In this document: one piece after another, positions 8,909-17,317 of the stretch | Layout: every line of letters begins with the position of its first letter | Numbering within the stretch: the first letter of the stretch is position 1 | Source: CBDANZ01 sp965197865 | Lineage (GTDB): Bacteria; Acidobacteriota; Vicinamibacteria; Vicinamibacterales; CAVVIG01 | DNA length: 64,000 nucleotides | Reading direction: 5' to 3' | NCBI GenBank assembly: GCA_965197865.1 | Contig: CBDANZ010000004.1 | Coordinates: forward strand, 248,001 to 312,000 | The notes under the pieces: model-generated | What the model was told of the DNA's origin: nothing | What the model saw: only the letters and a program-made list of their open reading frames with translations | Database searches by the model: none | Program-made: the position numbers and the translations under genes

Positions 8909-10831
8909 TCAGAGCGTGTCGCTCGTTCGCACGGGATGCACGACGACCTCCGGATCCGGCGTGAAGTCTTCGCCCGGGTTGATGAACCGATCGCGCTCGA
9001 GCCGGTACTGCTTGTCGTACAGCTGCCGGTACCGGCCCCGTTTGGCCAGGAGCTCCTGGTGCGTCCCGCGATCGACAATCTCGCCGTGCTCAAGCACGAG
9101 AATCTGATCCGAGCTGACAATCGTCGAGAGTCGATGAGCGATGACGAACGTCGTTCGGCCGCGGCGCAACGACCTGAGGCCGTCCTGAATCAGTGCTTCA
9201 CTTTCGCTGTCGAGGCTCGAGGTCGCCTCGTCGAGGATCAGGATCTTCGGGTCCGCCAGGGTCGCCCGTGCAATCGCGACCCGCTGGCGCTGGCCGCCAG
9301 ACAGCCGCACACCGCGCTCGCCGACGATCGTGTCGTAGCCTTTCTCGAACCCTTGAATAAACTCGTCGCAGTGCGCAATCCGGCTGACCGCAACAATCTC
9401 CTCGCGCGTGGCGTGTGGTTTGGCGTACGCGATGTTGTCGCCAATCGTGCCGTCGAAGAGGAAGTTATCCTGTAGCACGACGCCCAGGTGGGAGCGGTAA
9501 TCGCGAAGCCGCAGGGTCGTCAGATCGCGGCCGTCCAGGAGCACCCGGCCCGACAGCGGCCGGTTGAAGGCCATCACGAGGCTCATCAGTGTGCTCTTGC
9601 CGGAGCCGCTCGAGCCGACCAGCGCAGTGGTCGACTCGGCCGGCGCCCGGAACGACACGTGCTCGAGGACGCGCACTCCGGCGGTATACTCGAAACTGAC
9701 GTCGTCGAATTCGACTCCGCCGCAAAGGTCGGCGAGCGGCGCGCGGCCGGCATCCTCGTCGTCTTCGGTGGCCATCCGGCGAATCTCGCGGATGCGATCG
9801 AGGCCGGCAAAGGCTTCAGTCAACTGCGTACCGATACTGGCGAGCTGAATGACCGGCACCGTGATGAGCGCGGTCATCGTTAGGTACATGACGAAGTCGC
9901 CGACCGTCATCGTCCCGGCGCGGATCGCGCCTCCGCCGACGAGCATCATCGAGATCCCGATCGCGCCAATCACCACGGACGAAAAGGCGCCGACGGTCGA
10001 GACGCCGGTCAGCGACTTCGCCACGTTTCGGAACAGCCGGTGAGCGCCTCTTGCGAAGATCAGCTCTTCGCGTTTCTCGGCAGTGTAGGCCTTGACGATG
10101 CGGACGCCGCCCAGGCCTTCGGCGAGCCGGCCGGCAACTTCGGCGTTAATCTGACCGCGCTCGCGAAACAGTGGGCGCAGACGCTTGAAAGCAATCGCCA
10201 TGCCGCCACCGAAGATGCCGAGCACGACGATGGTGACGACCGTCAGGTGCCAGTTGAGGTAAAAGAGGATGCCGAGCGCTATCACCGCGGTGAGGGTGGA
10301 GCCGGTCAACTGGACGAGACCCGTGCCGACAAGATTCCGGATGCCCTCGGCGTCGGTCATGATCCGTGAGATAAGGATGCCGGTTTTCGTCGAGTCGAAA
10401 TAGCGGACCGGCAACCTCATGACGTGCGCCTCGAGGCGCTTGCGCATGTCGGTGATGGCCCGTTGCGCGGCGACGCCGAGAATCTGCGAGTTCGCAAACG
10501 AGGTCGCTGCCTCGACGAGCGTTGCGGCCCCCGCGATGAGCGCCAGCGTCGGCAGCAGATCCCAGTTCTGCTGGCCGATCACGTCGTCGATAAGATATTT
10601 CGAGGTTACCGGAAGCACCAGGCCGGCAAGCCGGTTGACGACCATGACTGCAAGCCCCACGGCCAGGCGCCGGCGATGCTTCCAGACCAGCGCGCGAGCT
10701 TCCTCCCAGGCGGCCTTGCTGATCTTCTTCTTCTCCTCCCGTGCGGCGGGATCGGCGCCGGCTCGAGCGCTGGCCGATCGAACCGACCGACCTTCGGCGC
10801 GGCGAGCGGACGGAGCGAGGCTTGTTCTCAT
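8909..10831 (-). CDS. MsbA-like ABC exporter (fused membrane and ATPase domains)
   Basis: This 640-residue half-transporter should act as a homodimer in the inner membrane. An N-terminal charged tail precedes a six-helix exporter domain (about residues 55-345), then the nucleotide-binding domain with Walker A GSSGSGKST (406-414), Q-loop in VVLQDNFLFDG, signature LSGGQ (510-514), Walker B ILILDEATSS (530-539) and H566 in the H-loop. All catalytic residues are present. The subfamily is that of lipid and drug exporters (MsbA, BmrA, LmrA); the substrate cannot be read from sequence. The start is ATG 10831, with a Cof-type phosphatase gene 33 bases upstream on the same strand. Confidence 0.92.
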   Translation of the reverse strand: MRTSLAPSARRAEGRSVRSASARAGADPAAREEKKKISKAAWEEARALVWKHRRRLAVGLAVMVVNRLAGLVLPVTSKYLIDDVIGQQNWDLLPTLALIAGAATLVEAATSFANSQILGVAAQRAITDMRKRLEAHVMRLPVRYFDSTKTGILISRIMTDAEGIRNLVGTGLVQLTGSTLTAVIALGILFYLNWHLTVVTIVVLGIFGGGMAIAFKRLRPLFRERGQINAEVAGRLAEGLGGVRIVKAYTAEKREELIFARGAHRLFRNVAKSLTGVSTVGAFSSVVIGAIGISMMLVGGGAIRAGTMTVGDFVMYLTMTALITVPVIQLASIGTQLTEAFAGLDRIREIRRMATEDDEDAGRAPLADLCGGVEFDDVSFEYTAGVRVLEHVSFRAPAESTTALVGSSGSGKSTLMSLVMAFNRPLSGRVLLDGRDLTTLRLRDYRSHLGVVLQDNFLFDGTIGDNIAYAKPHATREEIVAVSRIAHCDEFIQGFEKGYDTIVGERGVRLSGGQRQRVAIARATLADPKILILDEATSSLDSESEALIQDGLRSLRRGRTTFVIAHRLSTIVSSDQILVLEHGEIVDRGTHQELLAKRGRYRQLYDKQYRLERDRFINPGEDFTPDPEVVVHPVRTSDTL

Positions 10832-10864
10832 GGGCTTGGAATGATGATATTGCAGAACGGCAGA

Positions 10865-11767
10865 CTACTTATCGGTTAGAATGAAACGTTTGATCGCATC
10901 GGCGAGCCCGCCTTCGTCGTTGCTACCGGTCACATGGAACGGACGGGTGCTCTTCATGACATCCGGCGCGTTGCCCATCACCACCGGCGTGGCTGCAAAC
11001 TTCAGCATCTCGATGTCGCTCAGGTTGTCGCCCACGGCCATAATCTCGTCGCGCGCGAACCCTTCGCCAGACGCCCATCGAGCGAGCGTTGTGGCCTTCG
11101 AGCAGCCCGCCGCGTTCACATTGACTATTGAAAAATCACGATGCGTGTACTCGGTGACAGCAACCGAGAACCGTGTGGCGATCGACGTCCGACCGAGCTC
11201 CTCGACGAGCGCTCGCATCGACTCGACGTCGCCGTTGAACATCACCTGGATGGGATCTTCGGTGAGCGCGTCGGCAAGCGGAGACGCCGCGGCGATGAAC
11301 GCCTTGTTCTTCTCGTAATAGCCACGCCGGTTCGGATGGGTCCAGTCCATGCGCTCGTAGACGATCTTCCGCTCGGCATCGTCTCCCGGGATTTCGGGGC
11401 TTCCCGGGCTTGCCGTGCCAGCGGGATCAGGGGGCGCGCCGAGCCGATCGAATACGAGCGCGACGCTTTCTTCGAAAGCGCGCGTTTCGGTGAGCACCTG
11501 GCGTGCGGTGTCGCGCGGTAGCACGTAGCGAAGAAGCGTCGCGCCGCCGGCATCCTTCACGAGGGCGCCATTATTCACGATGAGCGTGCGCGCCAGGTTC
11601 AGCGCCCCAGCGATCGGGCGGGTGAAGTGAAAGCTTCGGCCCGTGGCCAGGACGATCGCGACACCTCGTGCCGACGCCTCGGCCAGCGCGTGGCGGTGGG
11701 CGTCGGGAATGCGGCCGTGACTGTCGAGCAGCGTGCCGTCGATGTCGATGGCCAGCAGACGGATCAT
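10865..11767 (-). CDS. HAD-superfamily hydrolase, Cof subfamily (IIB)
   Basis: The 300 residues carry the HAD motifs: DIDGT (D8, D10 nucleophile and acid/base), a motif II threonine in VLATGRSF, and the motif IV block GDNLSDIEMLKFA. The C2-type cap lies between. Family members dephosphorylate small phosphorylated metabolites, often sugar phosphates or PLP; the specific substrate is unknown. The start is ATG 11767, 6 bases after the stop of the WYL regulator gene, so the two are probably an operon (regulator first). Confidence 0.9.
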   Translation of the reverse strand: MIRLLAIDIDGTLLDSHGRIPDAHRHALAEASARGVAIVLATGRSFHFTRPIAGALNLARTLIVNNGALVKDAGGATLLRYVLPRDTARQVLTETRAFEESVALVFDRLGAPPDPAGTASPGSPEIPGDDAERKIVYERMDWTHPNRRGYYEKNKAFIAAASPLADALTEDPIQVMFNGDVESMRALVEELGRTSIATRFSVAVTEYTHRDFSIVNVNAAGCSKATTLARWASGEGFARDEIMAVGDNLSDIEMLKFAATPVVMGNAPDVMKSTRPFHVTGSNDEGGLADAIKRFILTDK

Positions 11768-11773
11768 GGGCAG

Positions 11774-12799
11774 CTAGGGCACGTCGCGCAGGTAGGGCCG
11801 GTGGTGCGGGTACCGCGCCCGGGCCTCTTCGAATTGCTCGGCAATGTCGCGTGCGAGGGGATCGGGCGACACGACGCGCGCGAAGGGGCCGAAGCTCAAG
11901 ATCCAGCTTCGCAACGCCTGGTCGAGGCACACGTGGAGCGTCATCCGCACGCCGCCGTCGGCGGCGCTGGCGACGCTCTGCGAATGGTGCCACTCGCGGG
12001 CCCGGACGTAGTCGGCGACCGCCGGCTGGAAGTCGATCTCGACGTGTTCGGGCGGTCCCGAGTGGACGCCGATCGAGTTCGGGAAGGCGGTGTCGGGCAG
12101 CTGCTCGATGGGCGTGAAGCGTTCCTCCAGCAGGGAGATCTCCTCGATCCGCTCGACGGCGAACGTCCGCACTTCGCCGTACTCGGGCACGAAGGCCAGC
12201 AGATACAGACCACCCTGCGCGTACGCGAGTCGATACGGGTGCACCAGGTACGTCTTGGTCCGCTCGCTGGACTTCGAGTGATAGACGAGCGCCGTCTGCC
12301 GGTAGTTGAGCGTGGCCTCGAGCGCGCGGGCGATGATCTGCTGTCGGGAGGCGTCGTCCGCGGAACGCCGGCGCATGGGATCAGGCTTGGCGGCAATCAC
12401 GCGCGGCAACTGATCCAGGAACTGCCGCATGTGCGGCGTCAAGGCCGAAGCAAGTTTGTCGAACGCGCGTTCGACTTCGTCTCGAAACGGAGTGCCAGCC
12501 AGCGACTCGAGCAGCGTGCGGCTGAAGTACAGCGCGCTTAGCTCCGACAGCGTGAGCCCGGCCGCCAGCCCCTTGAATGCTTGGCCGTTTAGGCGCCATC
12601 TCGTGCGCCCATCGTCGTGCGAACGGTCGTCGTAGATCGGGAATCCAGCTTCCTCGAGCGCCTGCAGATCGCGCCGGATCGTGCGCGTCGTCACGCCGCA
12701 GAGTGACGCGAGGTCGTCGATGGTGAATCCGCTGCCGCGCGCGCTCTCGATTTCGCGCAAGATAGTCCACTGGCGAATCACCTCGGCGTTGCGGGGCAC
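11774..12799 (-). CDS. WYL-domain transcriptional regulator (HTH N-terminus)
   Basis: About 341 residues. The N-terminal winged helix (FTIDDLASLCGVTTRTIRRD) is of the DeoR/HTH_11 type and is followed by a linker, the WYL domain (about 150-230) and the C-terminal WCX region. Such proteins bind ligands, often nucleic acid or nucleotides, and regulate nearby or stress genes. I chose GTG 12799 (protein begins MPRNAEVIRQWTILREIES), the usual N-terminus of this group; a TTG at 12814 would add five residues but lies inside the terminal repeat of the adjoining repeat element. The HAD gene downstream is the nearest candidate for co-expression. Confidence 0.87.
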   Translation of the reverse strand: MPRNAEVIRQWTILREIESARGSGFTIDDLASLCGVTTRTIRRDLQALEEAGFPIYDDRSHDDGRTRWRLNGQAFKGLAAGLTLSELSALYFSRTLLESLAGTPFRDEVERAFDKLASALTPHMRQFLDQLPRVIAAKPDPMRRRSADDASRQQIIARALEATLNYRQTALVYHSKSSERTKTYLVHPYRLAYAQGGLYLLAFVPEYGEVRTFAVERIEEISLLEERFTPIEQLPDTAFPNSIGVHSGPPEHVEIDFQPAVADYVRAREWHHSQSVASAADGGVRMTLHVCLDQALRSWILSFGPFARVVSPDPLARDIAEQFEEARARYPHHRPYLRDVP

Positions 12800-12813
12800 G
12801 AGGGAATTGTACA

Positions 12814-13151
12814 ATCTTGGGATTTGAGGATTTGGAGGATACTCCGCCTCGCCCTTCCTACCGGCTAGGGTCCATTGGACGAAGGTCCAATAGCCTTCCT
12901 CATTCTACGTCAGCTAGCCTAGCGGTTTCGGAACCCTGTAGAGTGACCGATGGAGGCTTGCTTCCAGTCGATATGCTTGATGGCTCAGAGGTATATGGAT
13001 TCTCCACTCCGAGAGCCGAGTGACAGCCCCTCCCTGGATTTTTTAGCGAGCGATCGCGAGCGGAGTTCATCGCTAAACCTTGGTGTGACTCTGGAGGAGG
13101 CGGACGAAACGGAGCAAATTCTCAAATCCTCAGATAATCAAATCCCAAGAT
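12814..13151. repeat. MITE-like element with imperfect terminal inverted repeats
   Basis: The ends are a perfect 14-bp inverted repeat, ATCTTGGGATTTGA at 12814-12827 and its complement at 13138-13151. The similarity continues inward with gaps: GGATTTGGAGG..CTCCGCCTC on the left against GGATTTGAGAA..CTCCG..CCGCCTC read inward from the right. The 338-bp interior encodes no convincing protein. It contains a smaller palindrome (ATTGGAC-GAAG-GTCCAAT near 12872-12891). Size, non-coding interior and inverted ends fit a miniature inverted-repeat element or a mobile palindromic repeat. No target-site duplication is clear. Confidence 0.5.
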
Positions 13152-13203
13152 GGTGCTACCCTGAACGCTCCGGCCAACGAATCCAGTCTCGCTCCAAGAG
13201 AGT

Positions 13204-13540
13204 CATGCGGGCCATGCGCTGCCATAGGGCTGTGGCAGCCGCAGTCGTTATCGTGTCGGCCGCCACATCCGGGTGCGGTCGTGAAGCGTCGGGTCCGCCC
13301 AGCGGCCTGGCGTTTCCGCCCACCGCGTGAAGCTCGAAGCCGCGAGTCTTTGCCCGCTCGAATAGGCGACCGAGTACGTGGGGATCCTCAAGTCGCTGCG
13401 GTCGACGACCATTCATCCGCAGATCGAAGGACAGATCACCCAGATCCTGGTGAAGTCGGGCGACCGCATCCGCCAGAGCGACCCTCTCCTGTAGATTGAT
13501 CCGCAGCGGCAGCAAGCGGCCGTGTCGATGATGACCGCGA
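13204..13540 (+). pseudogene. RND efflux periplasmic adaptor (MFP) remnant
   Basis: ATG 13204 starts a lipoprotein signal (VAAAVVIVSAATSGCGREA). At 13327-13331 the frame shifts, and the next frame reads ATEYVGILKSLRSTTIHPQI and EGQITQILVKSGDRIRQSDP, then IDPQRQQAAV. This is the N-terminal barrel-sandwich (lipoyl-like) region of HlyD/AcrA-type adaptors. Besides the frameshift there are two in-frame TAG codons, and the rest of the protein (coiled coil, beta-barrel) is absent because a permease gene starts at 13563. It is clearly a dead fragment. Another RND scrap lies at 48767. Confidence 0.75.
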
Positions 13541-13562
13541 CAGGACGATCAGCTCGGCGCTG

Positions 13563-14292
13563 GTGACTGTCTTCCTGTTTCTTGCCGCGCTTCTCGGCGG
13601 CGCGCTGAATTCGGTTGCCGGGGGCGGTTCCTTCATTGTGCTGCCTGCGCTCTTATATGCGGGCGTTTCGCCCGTCTCGGCGAGCGTGACGACGACCTTC
13701 GTGCTGTGGCCGGCGTCTGCGTCGAGCGCGCTCACCGATCGGCGCGAGATCGTGGCCTTCCGCGCGTTGCCCGTACTGCTGGGCGCGGTGAGTGTCGCCG
13801 GCGGTCTCTTTGGCGGGTTTCTGTTGGTGCGCACCTCCGACGTCAGCTTCATGCGGCTGCTCCCGTGGCTAATGCTGCTCGCCGCGGCGACCGTCAGGTT
13901 TGGCGCGGCCAGCCGGACAGCACCCAGCACGCGATCTGGGTTTCCCGCGTGGGCGCTGCTCCTTCAGCTCGTCATTGCGATCTACGGCGGCTATCTTGGC
14001 GGCGGCATCGGCATCATGATGTTTGCCACGATGCCGATCGCCGGCATGACCAACATCACACCAGATGAACGGCCTTAAAGCGATGATGGCCGTTGCTATC
14101 AACGGTGTCGCGCTCGCTGAGGTCATCGTCCACGACCTCGTCGCATGGACGCCCGGTTTCGTCATGGTCGCAGGCGGCGTCGTCGGCGGTTACGCTGGCG
14201 CAGCAACCGCGCGGCGCATCAGCCCGCGCTACGTTCGCGCGTTTATTGTGGCAGTCGCCTGGATCATGACGATCTATCTTTTCTTTCAATGA
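13563..14292 (+). pseudogene. TauE/SafE-family permease, interrupted by one frameshift
   Basis: From GTG 13563 the first frame gives 171 residues with the family N-terminus (LGGALNSVAGGGSFIVLPAL) and several hydrophobic helices up to MTNI near 14056. The second frame resumes at about 14065 with MNGLKAMMAVAINGVALAEV and GGYAGAATARRISPRYVRAF to 14292. The conserved junction MTNI-x-x-MNGLK is intact across the break, so one small indel at about 14056-14066 explains the interruption. The composite has about 243 residues, normal for the family (anion and organosulfur permeases). It may be a live gene with a sequencing error. A second family member lies at 47792. Confidence 0.85.
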
Positions 14293-14334
14293 TCTTCTCG
14301 AGGCTCAAGGCCTTCGAGTCATAATTCACCGGAG

Positions 14335-15321
14335 ATGCGAGCGATGGTGCTGACCGAGGCCGGCGCGGGTGTCCTCGAGCTGCTGCAGCGTGCCCGGCCG
14401 GTGCCGCTGTCCGGCGAGGTGCTCGTGAAAGTGCGTACGTGCGGCGTGTGCCGGACCGATCTTCACGTCGTGTCCGGCGAACTGCCGGACGTGGAGATTC
14501 CGATCGTGCCGGGTCACGAGATTGTGGGCTGCGTCGATGAGGTCGGCGACGGCGTCAGCGGGCATGCGGTCGGCGATCGCGTGGGCATCCCGTGGCTCGG
14601 GTACTCGTGTGGGCGCTGCCGCTACTGTCGCGCGCGCCGCGAGAATCTGTGCGCGCAAGCGCGGTTCACAGGCTGTCACCTCGACGGCGGGTATGCCGAT
14701 TACACGGTAGCCGACGCACGCTTCGTGTTCAGGATTCCGGACGCTTGCAGCGACCTTCAGGCGGCGCCGCTGCTCTGCGCCGGCTTGATCGGATACCGCG
14801 CGTATCGGATGGCCGGCGATGCAAACCGGCTGGGCATCTACGGGTTTGGCGCGGCGGCGCACATCATCGCGCAGCTGGCCGTGCTCGACGGCCGCGAAGT
14901 GTATGCGTTCACTTCGCCGGAAGACGAGGCCGCACAGCAGTTCGCGCGAAGCCTGGGCGCTGTATGGGCGGGGCCATCGACCGAACCGCCGCCCCAGCCG
15001 CTCGACGCGGCAATCATTTTTGCGCCCGTCGGGTCGCTGGTGCCGCAGGCGCTAAGCAACGTCGAGCCGGGTGGCACCGTCGTGTGCGCCGGCATTCACA
15101 TGACCGACATTCCCGCGTTCCGCTACCGTCTCCTCTGGCAGGAACGGATCGTTCGATCGGTCGCCAACCTCACGCGTCAGGACGCACGCGACTTTCTCGC
15201 GCTGGCCGCTAGGAAGCCCATCAAGACGATGGTCACTCCATACGCGCTCGACGATGCAAACCGCGCGTTGTCGGATCTGCGAGAAGGGCGTCTACAGGGC
15301 GCCGCGGTGCTGGTACTGTAG
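14335..15321 (+). CDS. Zinc-dependent alcohol dehydrogenase family protein
   Basis: The 328-residue MDR-superfamily enzyme carries a catalytic zinc site (C in RTCGVCRTDLH, H-E in VPGHEIVG), a structural zinc loop (CGRCRYCRARRENLC) and a Rossmann segment (LGIYGFGAAAHIIAQLA). It resembles the AdhA group that oxidises or reduces primary alcohols and aldehydes with NAD(P). The start is ATG 14335 (MRAMVLTEAGAG), 42 bases after the broken permease gene. It is cytoplasmic. The physiological substrate is not evident. Confidence 0.92.
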   Translation: MRAMVLTEAGAGVLELLQRARPVPLSGEVLVKVRTCGVCRTDLHVVSGELPDVEIPIVPGHEIVGCVDEVGDGVSGHAVGDRVGIPWLGYSCGRCRYCRARRENLCAQARFTGCHLDGGYADYTVADARFVFRIPDACSDLQAAPLLCAGLIGYRAYRMAGDANRLGIYGFGAAAHIIAQLAVLDGREVYAFTSPEDEAAQQFARSLGAVWAGPSTEPPPQPLDAAIIFAPVGSLVPQALSNVEPGGTVVCAGIHMTDIPAFRYRLLWQERIVRSVANLTRQDARDFLALAARKPIKTMVTPYALDDANRALSDLREGRLQGAAVLVL

Positions 15322-15364
15322 AAGGGTAGTGTAGAGGGCAAGTTGTGATTCGTGCCTGCCGACC

Positions 15365-15427
15365 TGCGGCTCGTGACCGACGACTTGTGGCTTGTGACTG
15401 ACGAACTGCGGCTTGTGACCGACGACC
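15365..15427 (+). repeat. Three 21-bp tandem repeats, each with an in-frame GTG
   Basis: Units resembling CTGCGGCTTGTGACCGACGA recur three times at 21-bp spacing. Each unit supplies a GTG in the frame of the downstream YbaK gene (15373, 15394, 15415). Translated, they give a LRLVTDD-type heptapeptide repeat with no counterpart in the family, so they are probably intergenic repeat DNA read through in frame. Confidence 0.7.
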
Positions 15428-15924
15428 TCCAACAGCAGGCCGTCTACGATCGCCTCGCGTCGCTTGCAGTCGTCTACGAGCGCTACGAGCATCCGCCTGT
15501 TGCGACCGTGGAGGAGGCCAATGGGTACTGGGTCAGCATCGATGCGATGCACTGCAAGAACCTGTTTCTGCGAAACCAGAAGGGCAGCCGGCACTACCTC
15601 GTCATCATCGCCCACACCAAGCGAGCAAACCTCCGCGCGGTGGCGAACCAGGTTGGCGACGGCAAACTGAGCTTCGCGTCACCCGAGCGGTTGATGAGCT
15701 ATCTCGGTGTGATGCCCGGATCGGTCTCGCCGTTCGGGTTGATCAACGATCGCGAACGTCACGTTCGGGTGTTTCTCGATCGCGACTTGAAGTCGGCTTC
15801 GCGCATCTCGTTTCACCCGAACGTCAACACGGCGACGCTCACGATCACGTTCCCAGACTTCGAGCGGTTTCTGGCCGACTGTGGAAATGTCGTTGCCTAT
15901 CTCGATGTGCACGCAGGTGGCTAG
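15415..15924 (+). CDS. YbaK/ProX-type aminoacyl-tRNA editing domain protein
   Basis: About 169 residues from GTG 15415. The sequence fits the free-standing trans-editing family that hydrolyses mischarged Ala-tRNAPro (ProXp-ala/PrdX group): VYERYEHPPVATVEEA, DAMHCKNLFLRNQKG, YLVIIAHTKRANLRAVANQV and MPGSVSPFGLIND. The frame can be extended to GTG 15352, but the added 21 residues are just the tandem repeat. No clear ribosome binding site decides between the starts. It is cytoplasmic. It stands alone, followed by GC-rich palindromes at 15951-15987. Confidence 0.88.
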   Translation: MTDDLQQQAVYDRLASLAVVYERYEHPPVATVEEANGYWVSIDAMHCKNLFLRNQKGSRHYLVIIAHTKRANLRAVANQVGDGKLSFASPERLMSYLGVMPGSVSPFGLINDRERHVRVFLDRDLKSASRISFHPNVNTATLTITFPDFERFLADCGNVVAYLDVHAGG

Positions 15925-15950
15925 ACTCTTTTCGGGGCGGCGGGTGCAGG

Positions 15951-15987
15951 GCGGGGCTTCGGCCGTGCCCCGCGGGCGGGCCGCCCA
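15951..15987. repeat. GC-rich hairpins between YbaK and the peroxiredoxin gene
   Basis: GCGGGGC (15951-15957) pairs with GCCCCGC (15967-15973), followed directly by GGGCGG/CCGCCC. There is no T-run, so intrinsic termination is possible only weakly. Confidence 0.45.
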
Positions 15988-16045
15988 CCTTGGACGAACG
16001 AGGGCGTGGCGTGTTAACTTCTCGGTTGACGCAAGGGAGGGTTGT

Positions 16046-16582
16046 ATGAGGAAAGGGCTGTGGCTGCTGTCGCTCGCGTTCACGATCATCGGCGGATTGC
16101 TGACGTCCCGTCCGACACTGGCCCAGGAGCTGAGCGTGGGGGATCAGGCGCCGGACTTCACGCTGCCCGGCACCGACGGCAAGACCTACTCGCTGTCGGG
16201 ACTGAAGGGAAAAACCGTCGTTCTCGCGTGGTTCCCGAAAGCGTTCACTGGTGGTTGAACGGCCGAATGCCGATCGCTCCGTGAGAGCGGTCAGGGAATT
16301 CGGAGGTTCGATGTCGCGTATTTCATGATCAGCGTCGATCCACCGGAAGTGAACAAAGCGTTCGCGGACCAGGAGAAGGCCGATTTCCCGATGTTGAGCG
16401 ATCCGTCCAAACAGGCGGCCACAAACTACGGCGTGCTAAGCCCCGCGGGCTTGGCCCGGCGCTGGACGTTCTATATCGGGCCGGACGGTAAGATCCAGGC
16501 CATCGACAAAGCAGTCAGCACGGGGACGGCCGGCGCGGATATCGTTGCCAAGCTGAAAGAGCTCGGCGTCAAGTCACGCTGA
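16046..16582 (+). CDS. Exported peroxiredoxin (AhpC/TSA), probable selenoprotein with Sec71
   Basis: ATG 16046 is preceded by GGGAGG and starts a signal peptide (cleavage after TLA, near residue 26). The mature part begins VGDQAPDFTLPGTDGK and reaches VVLAWFPKAFTGG, then TGA at 16256-16258, then TAECRSLRE with no further stop to 16582 (178 residues). The TGA falls exactly where the peroxidatic cysteine sits in this family (T-x-x-C), giving T-G-G-U, the TxxU motif of peroxiredoxin selenoproteins. C75 four residues on is the usual partner. A SECIS-like hairpin follows at 16270-16295. Upstream and downstream parts are in the same frame, unlike the frameshifted genes nearby. It likely reduces peroxides outside the cytoplasm. 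The alternative is a TGC-to-TGA nonsense mutation or base error. The selenocysteine machinery (selA/B/C/D) is not in the window. Confidence 0.82.
16270..16295 (+). promoter_or_regulatory. Bacterial SECIS-like stem-loop after the in-frame TGA
   Basis: GATCGCTC (16272-16279) pairs with GAGCGGTC (16285-16292) with one T-G wobble. The loop is CGTGA (16280-16284); outer CC/GG pairs (16270-71 with 16294-95) flank a bulged A. The loop starts 21 bases after the TGA and has G as its second base, matching the published bacterial SECIS rules (small apical loop with an early G, about 16-37 nt after UGA). Confidence 0.7.
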
Positions 16583-16605
16583 CGACGCTCCCCGCGAGGA
16601 GACCC

Positions 16606-17230
16606 CATGGCTCATCGGATCATCTTCAGCGCTATTCTTTTCTTTCGTTGATACTGGCCGGCTGCACGTCACAGCCTGCGCCGTCAGCGCAGGAAGCTAC
16701 GACTCTTTCTGCGGCTGCGCGCGCGCCAGCGCCGCCATCGGTCGGCCCGGTGACCCCTCAGACGACTAATGCGGAGATCCGTTGCGGGCGCCACGTCGGC
16801 CGCGCCGGGAGCTGCCTCGGCGAATGTGACGATCATCGCCTTGGACGAGAAGATGCAGGTCAGGACGGTACGCAAGGACACTAATCTGATGGACCTGCAT
16901 CCCGACGGTCCATCTCCAGGCCTGGACCCGATGTGCGTCGACAGCAACGGGTTGGAATGGGTGACCGCTTGGCTGCAGCACAAGGATCCCCCCGCCGACA
17001 AGATTGGGCTTTGCGTACATGTTGAGGGGGGCTCCGACGCCTCCAACGACGACCCGTTTGCCACGGGACTGACCGCCGAACACACCTGGGTCGACACCGG
17101 CCCTCACGTCATGGTCCTCAACATCGGGAACCGCTTCGAGGGGTATCTGACGACACGCGACGACCCGAAGCGGCCGTACGTGATGTGGCCGAATACGCCG
17201 TATCGCCATCTGATGATTCCAGTGAAATAG
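16606..17230 (+). pseudogene. Lipoprotein of unknown function, frameshifted at two places
   Basis: ATG 16606 starts MAHRIIFSAILFF. After a shift near 16646 the next frame gives the lipobox (LILAGC) and a Pro/Ala-rich linker (TSQPAPSAQEATTLSAAARA). After a second shift near 16770 the last frame carries the conserved domain: MDLHPDGPSPGLDPMCVDSN, GLEWVTAWLQHKDPPADKIG, a segment with FATGLTAEHTWVDTGPHVMV, and YVMWPNTPYRHLMIPVK to 17230. I do not recognise the function. The domain itself reads cleanly for over 130 residues, so the breaks may be sequencing indels in the low-constraint N-terminal region. Confidence 0.55.
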
Positions 17231-17276
17231 CGGGCACGCAGCCCCCGCACTCAGCACGAAGTATCCAACCCTCGAA

Positions 17277-17297
17277 GTGTGACCTCCCCTGTCACAC
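17277..17297. promoter_or_regulatory. Perfect inverted repeat upstream of the small Cys-rich gene (candidate operator)
   Basis: GTGTGAC (17277-17283) and GTCACAC (17291-17297) are separated by CTCCCCT. The arms lie 20 bases before ATG 17318, where a repressor could block transcription or translation. The TGTGA/TCACA halves recall CRP-type sites, but the spacing is 9 instead of 6, so the binding protein is unknown. Confidence 0.4.
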
Positions 17298-17317
17298 CCC
17301 GCGTTTACACTGCGTGC

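Noticed and set aside
12950..13330. A 126-codon frame covering the MITE-like element
   Set aside because: Only its end, from ATG 13204, is gene-like (lipoprotein signal); the upstream part is the non-coding repeat.
13360..13500. In-frame TAG codons in the adaptor remnant as pyrrolysine or suppression
   Set aside because: The same gene is also frameshifted and truncated; ordinary decay explains it.
17277..17297. A CRP/FNR binding site
   Set aside because: The half-site spacing (9 bases) does not match the 6-base CRP or 4-base FNR spacing.
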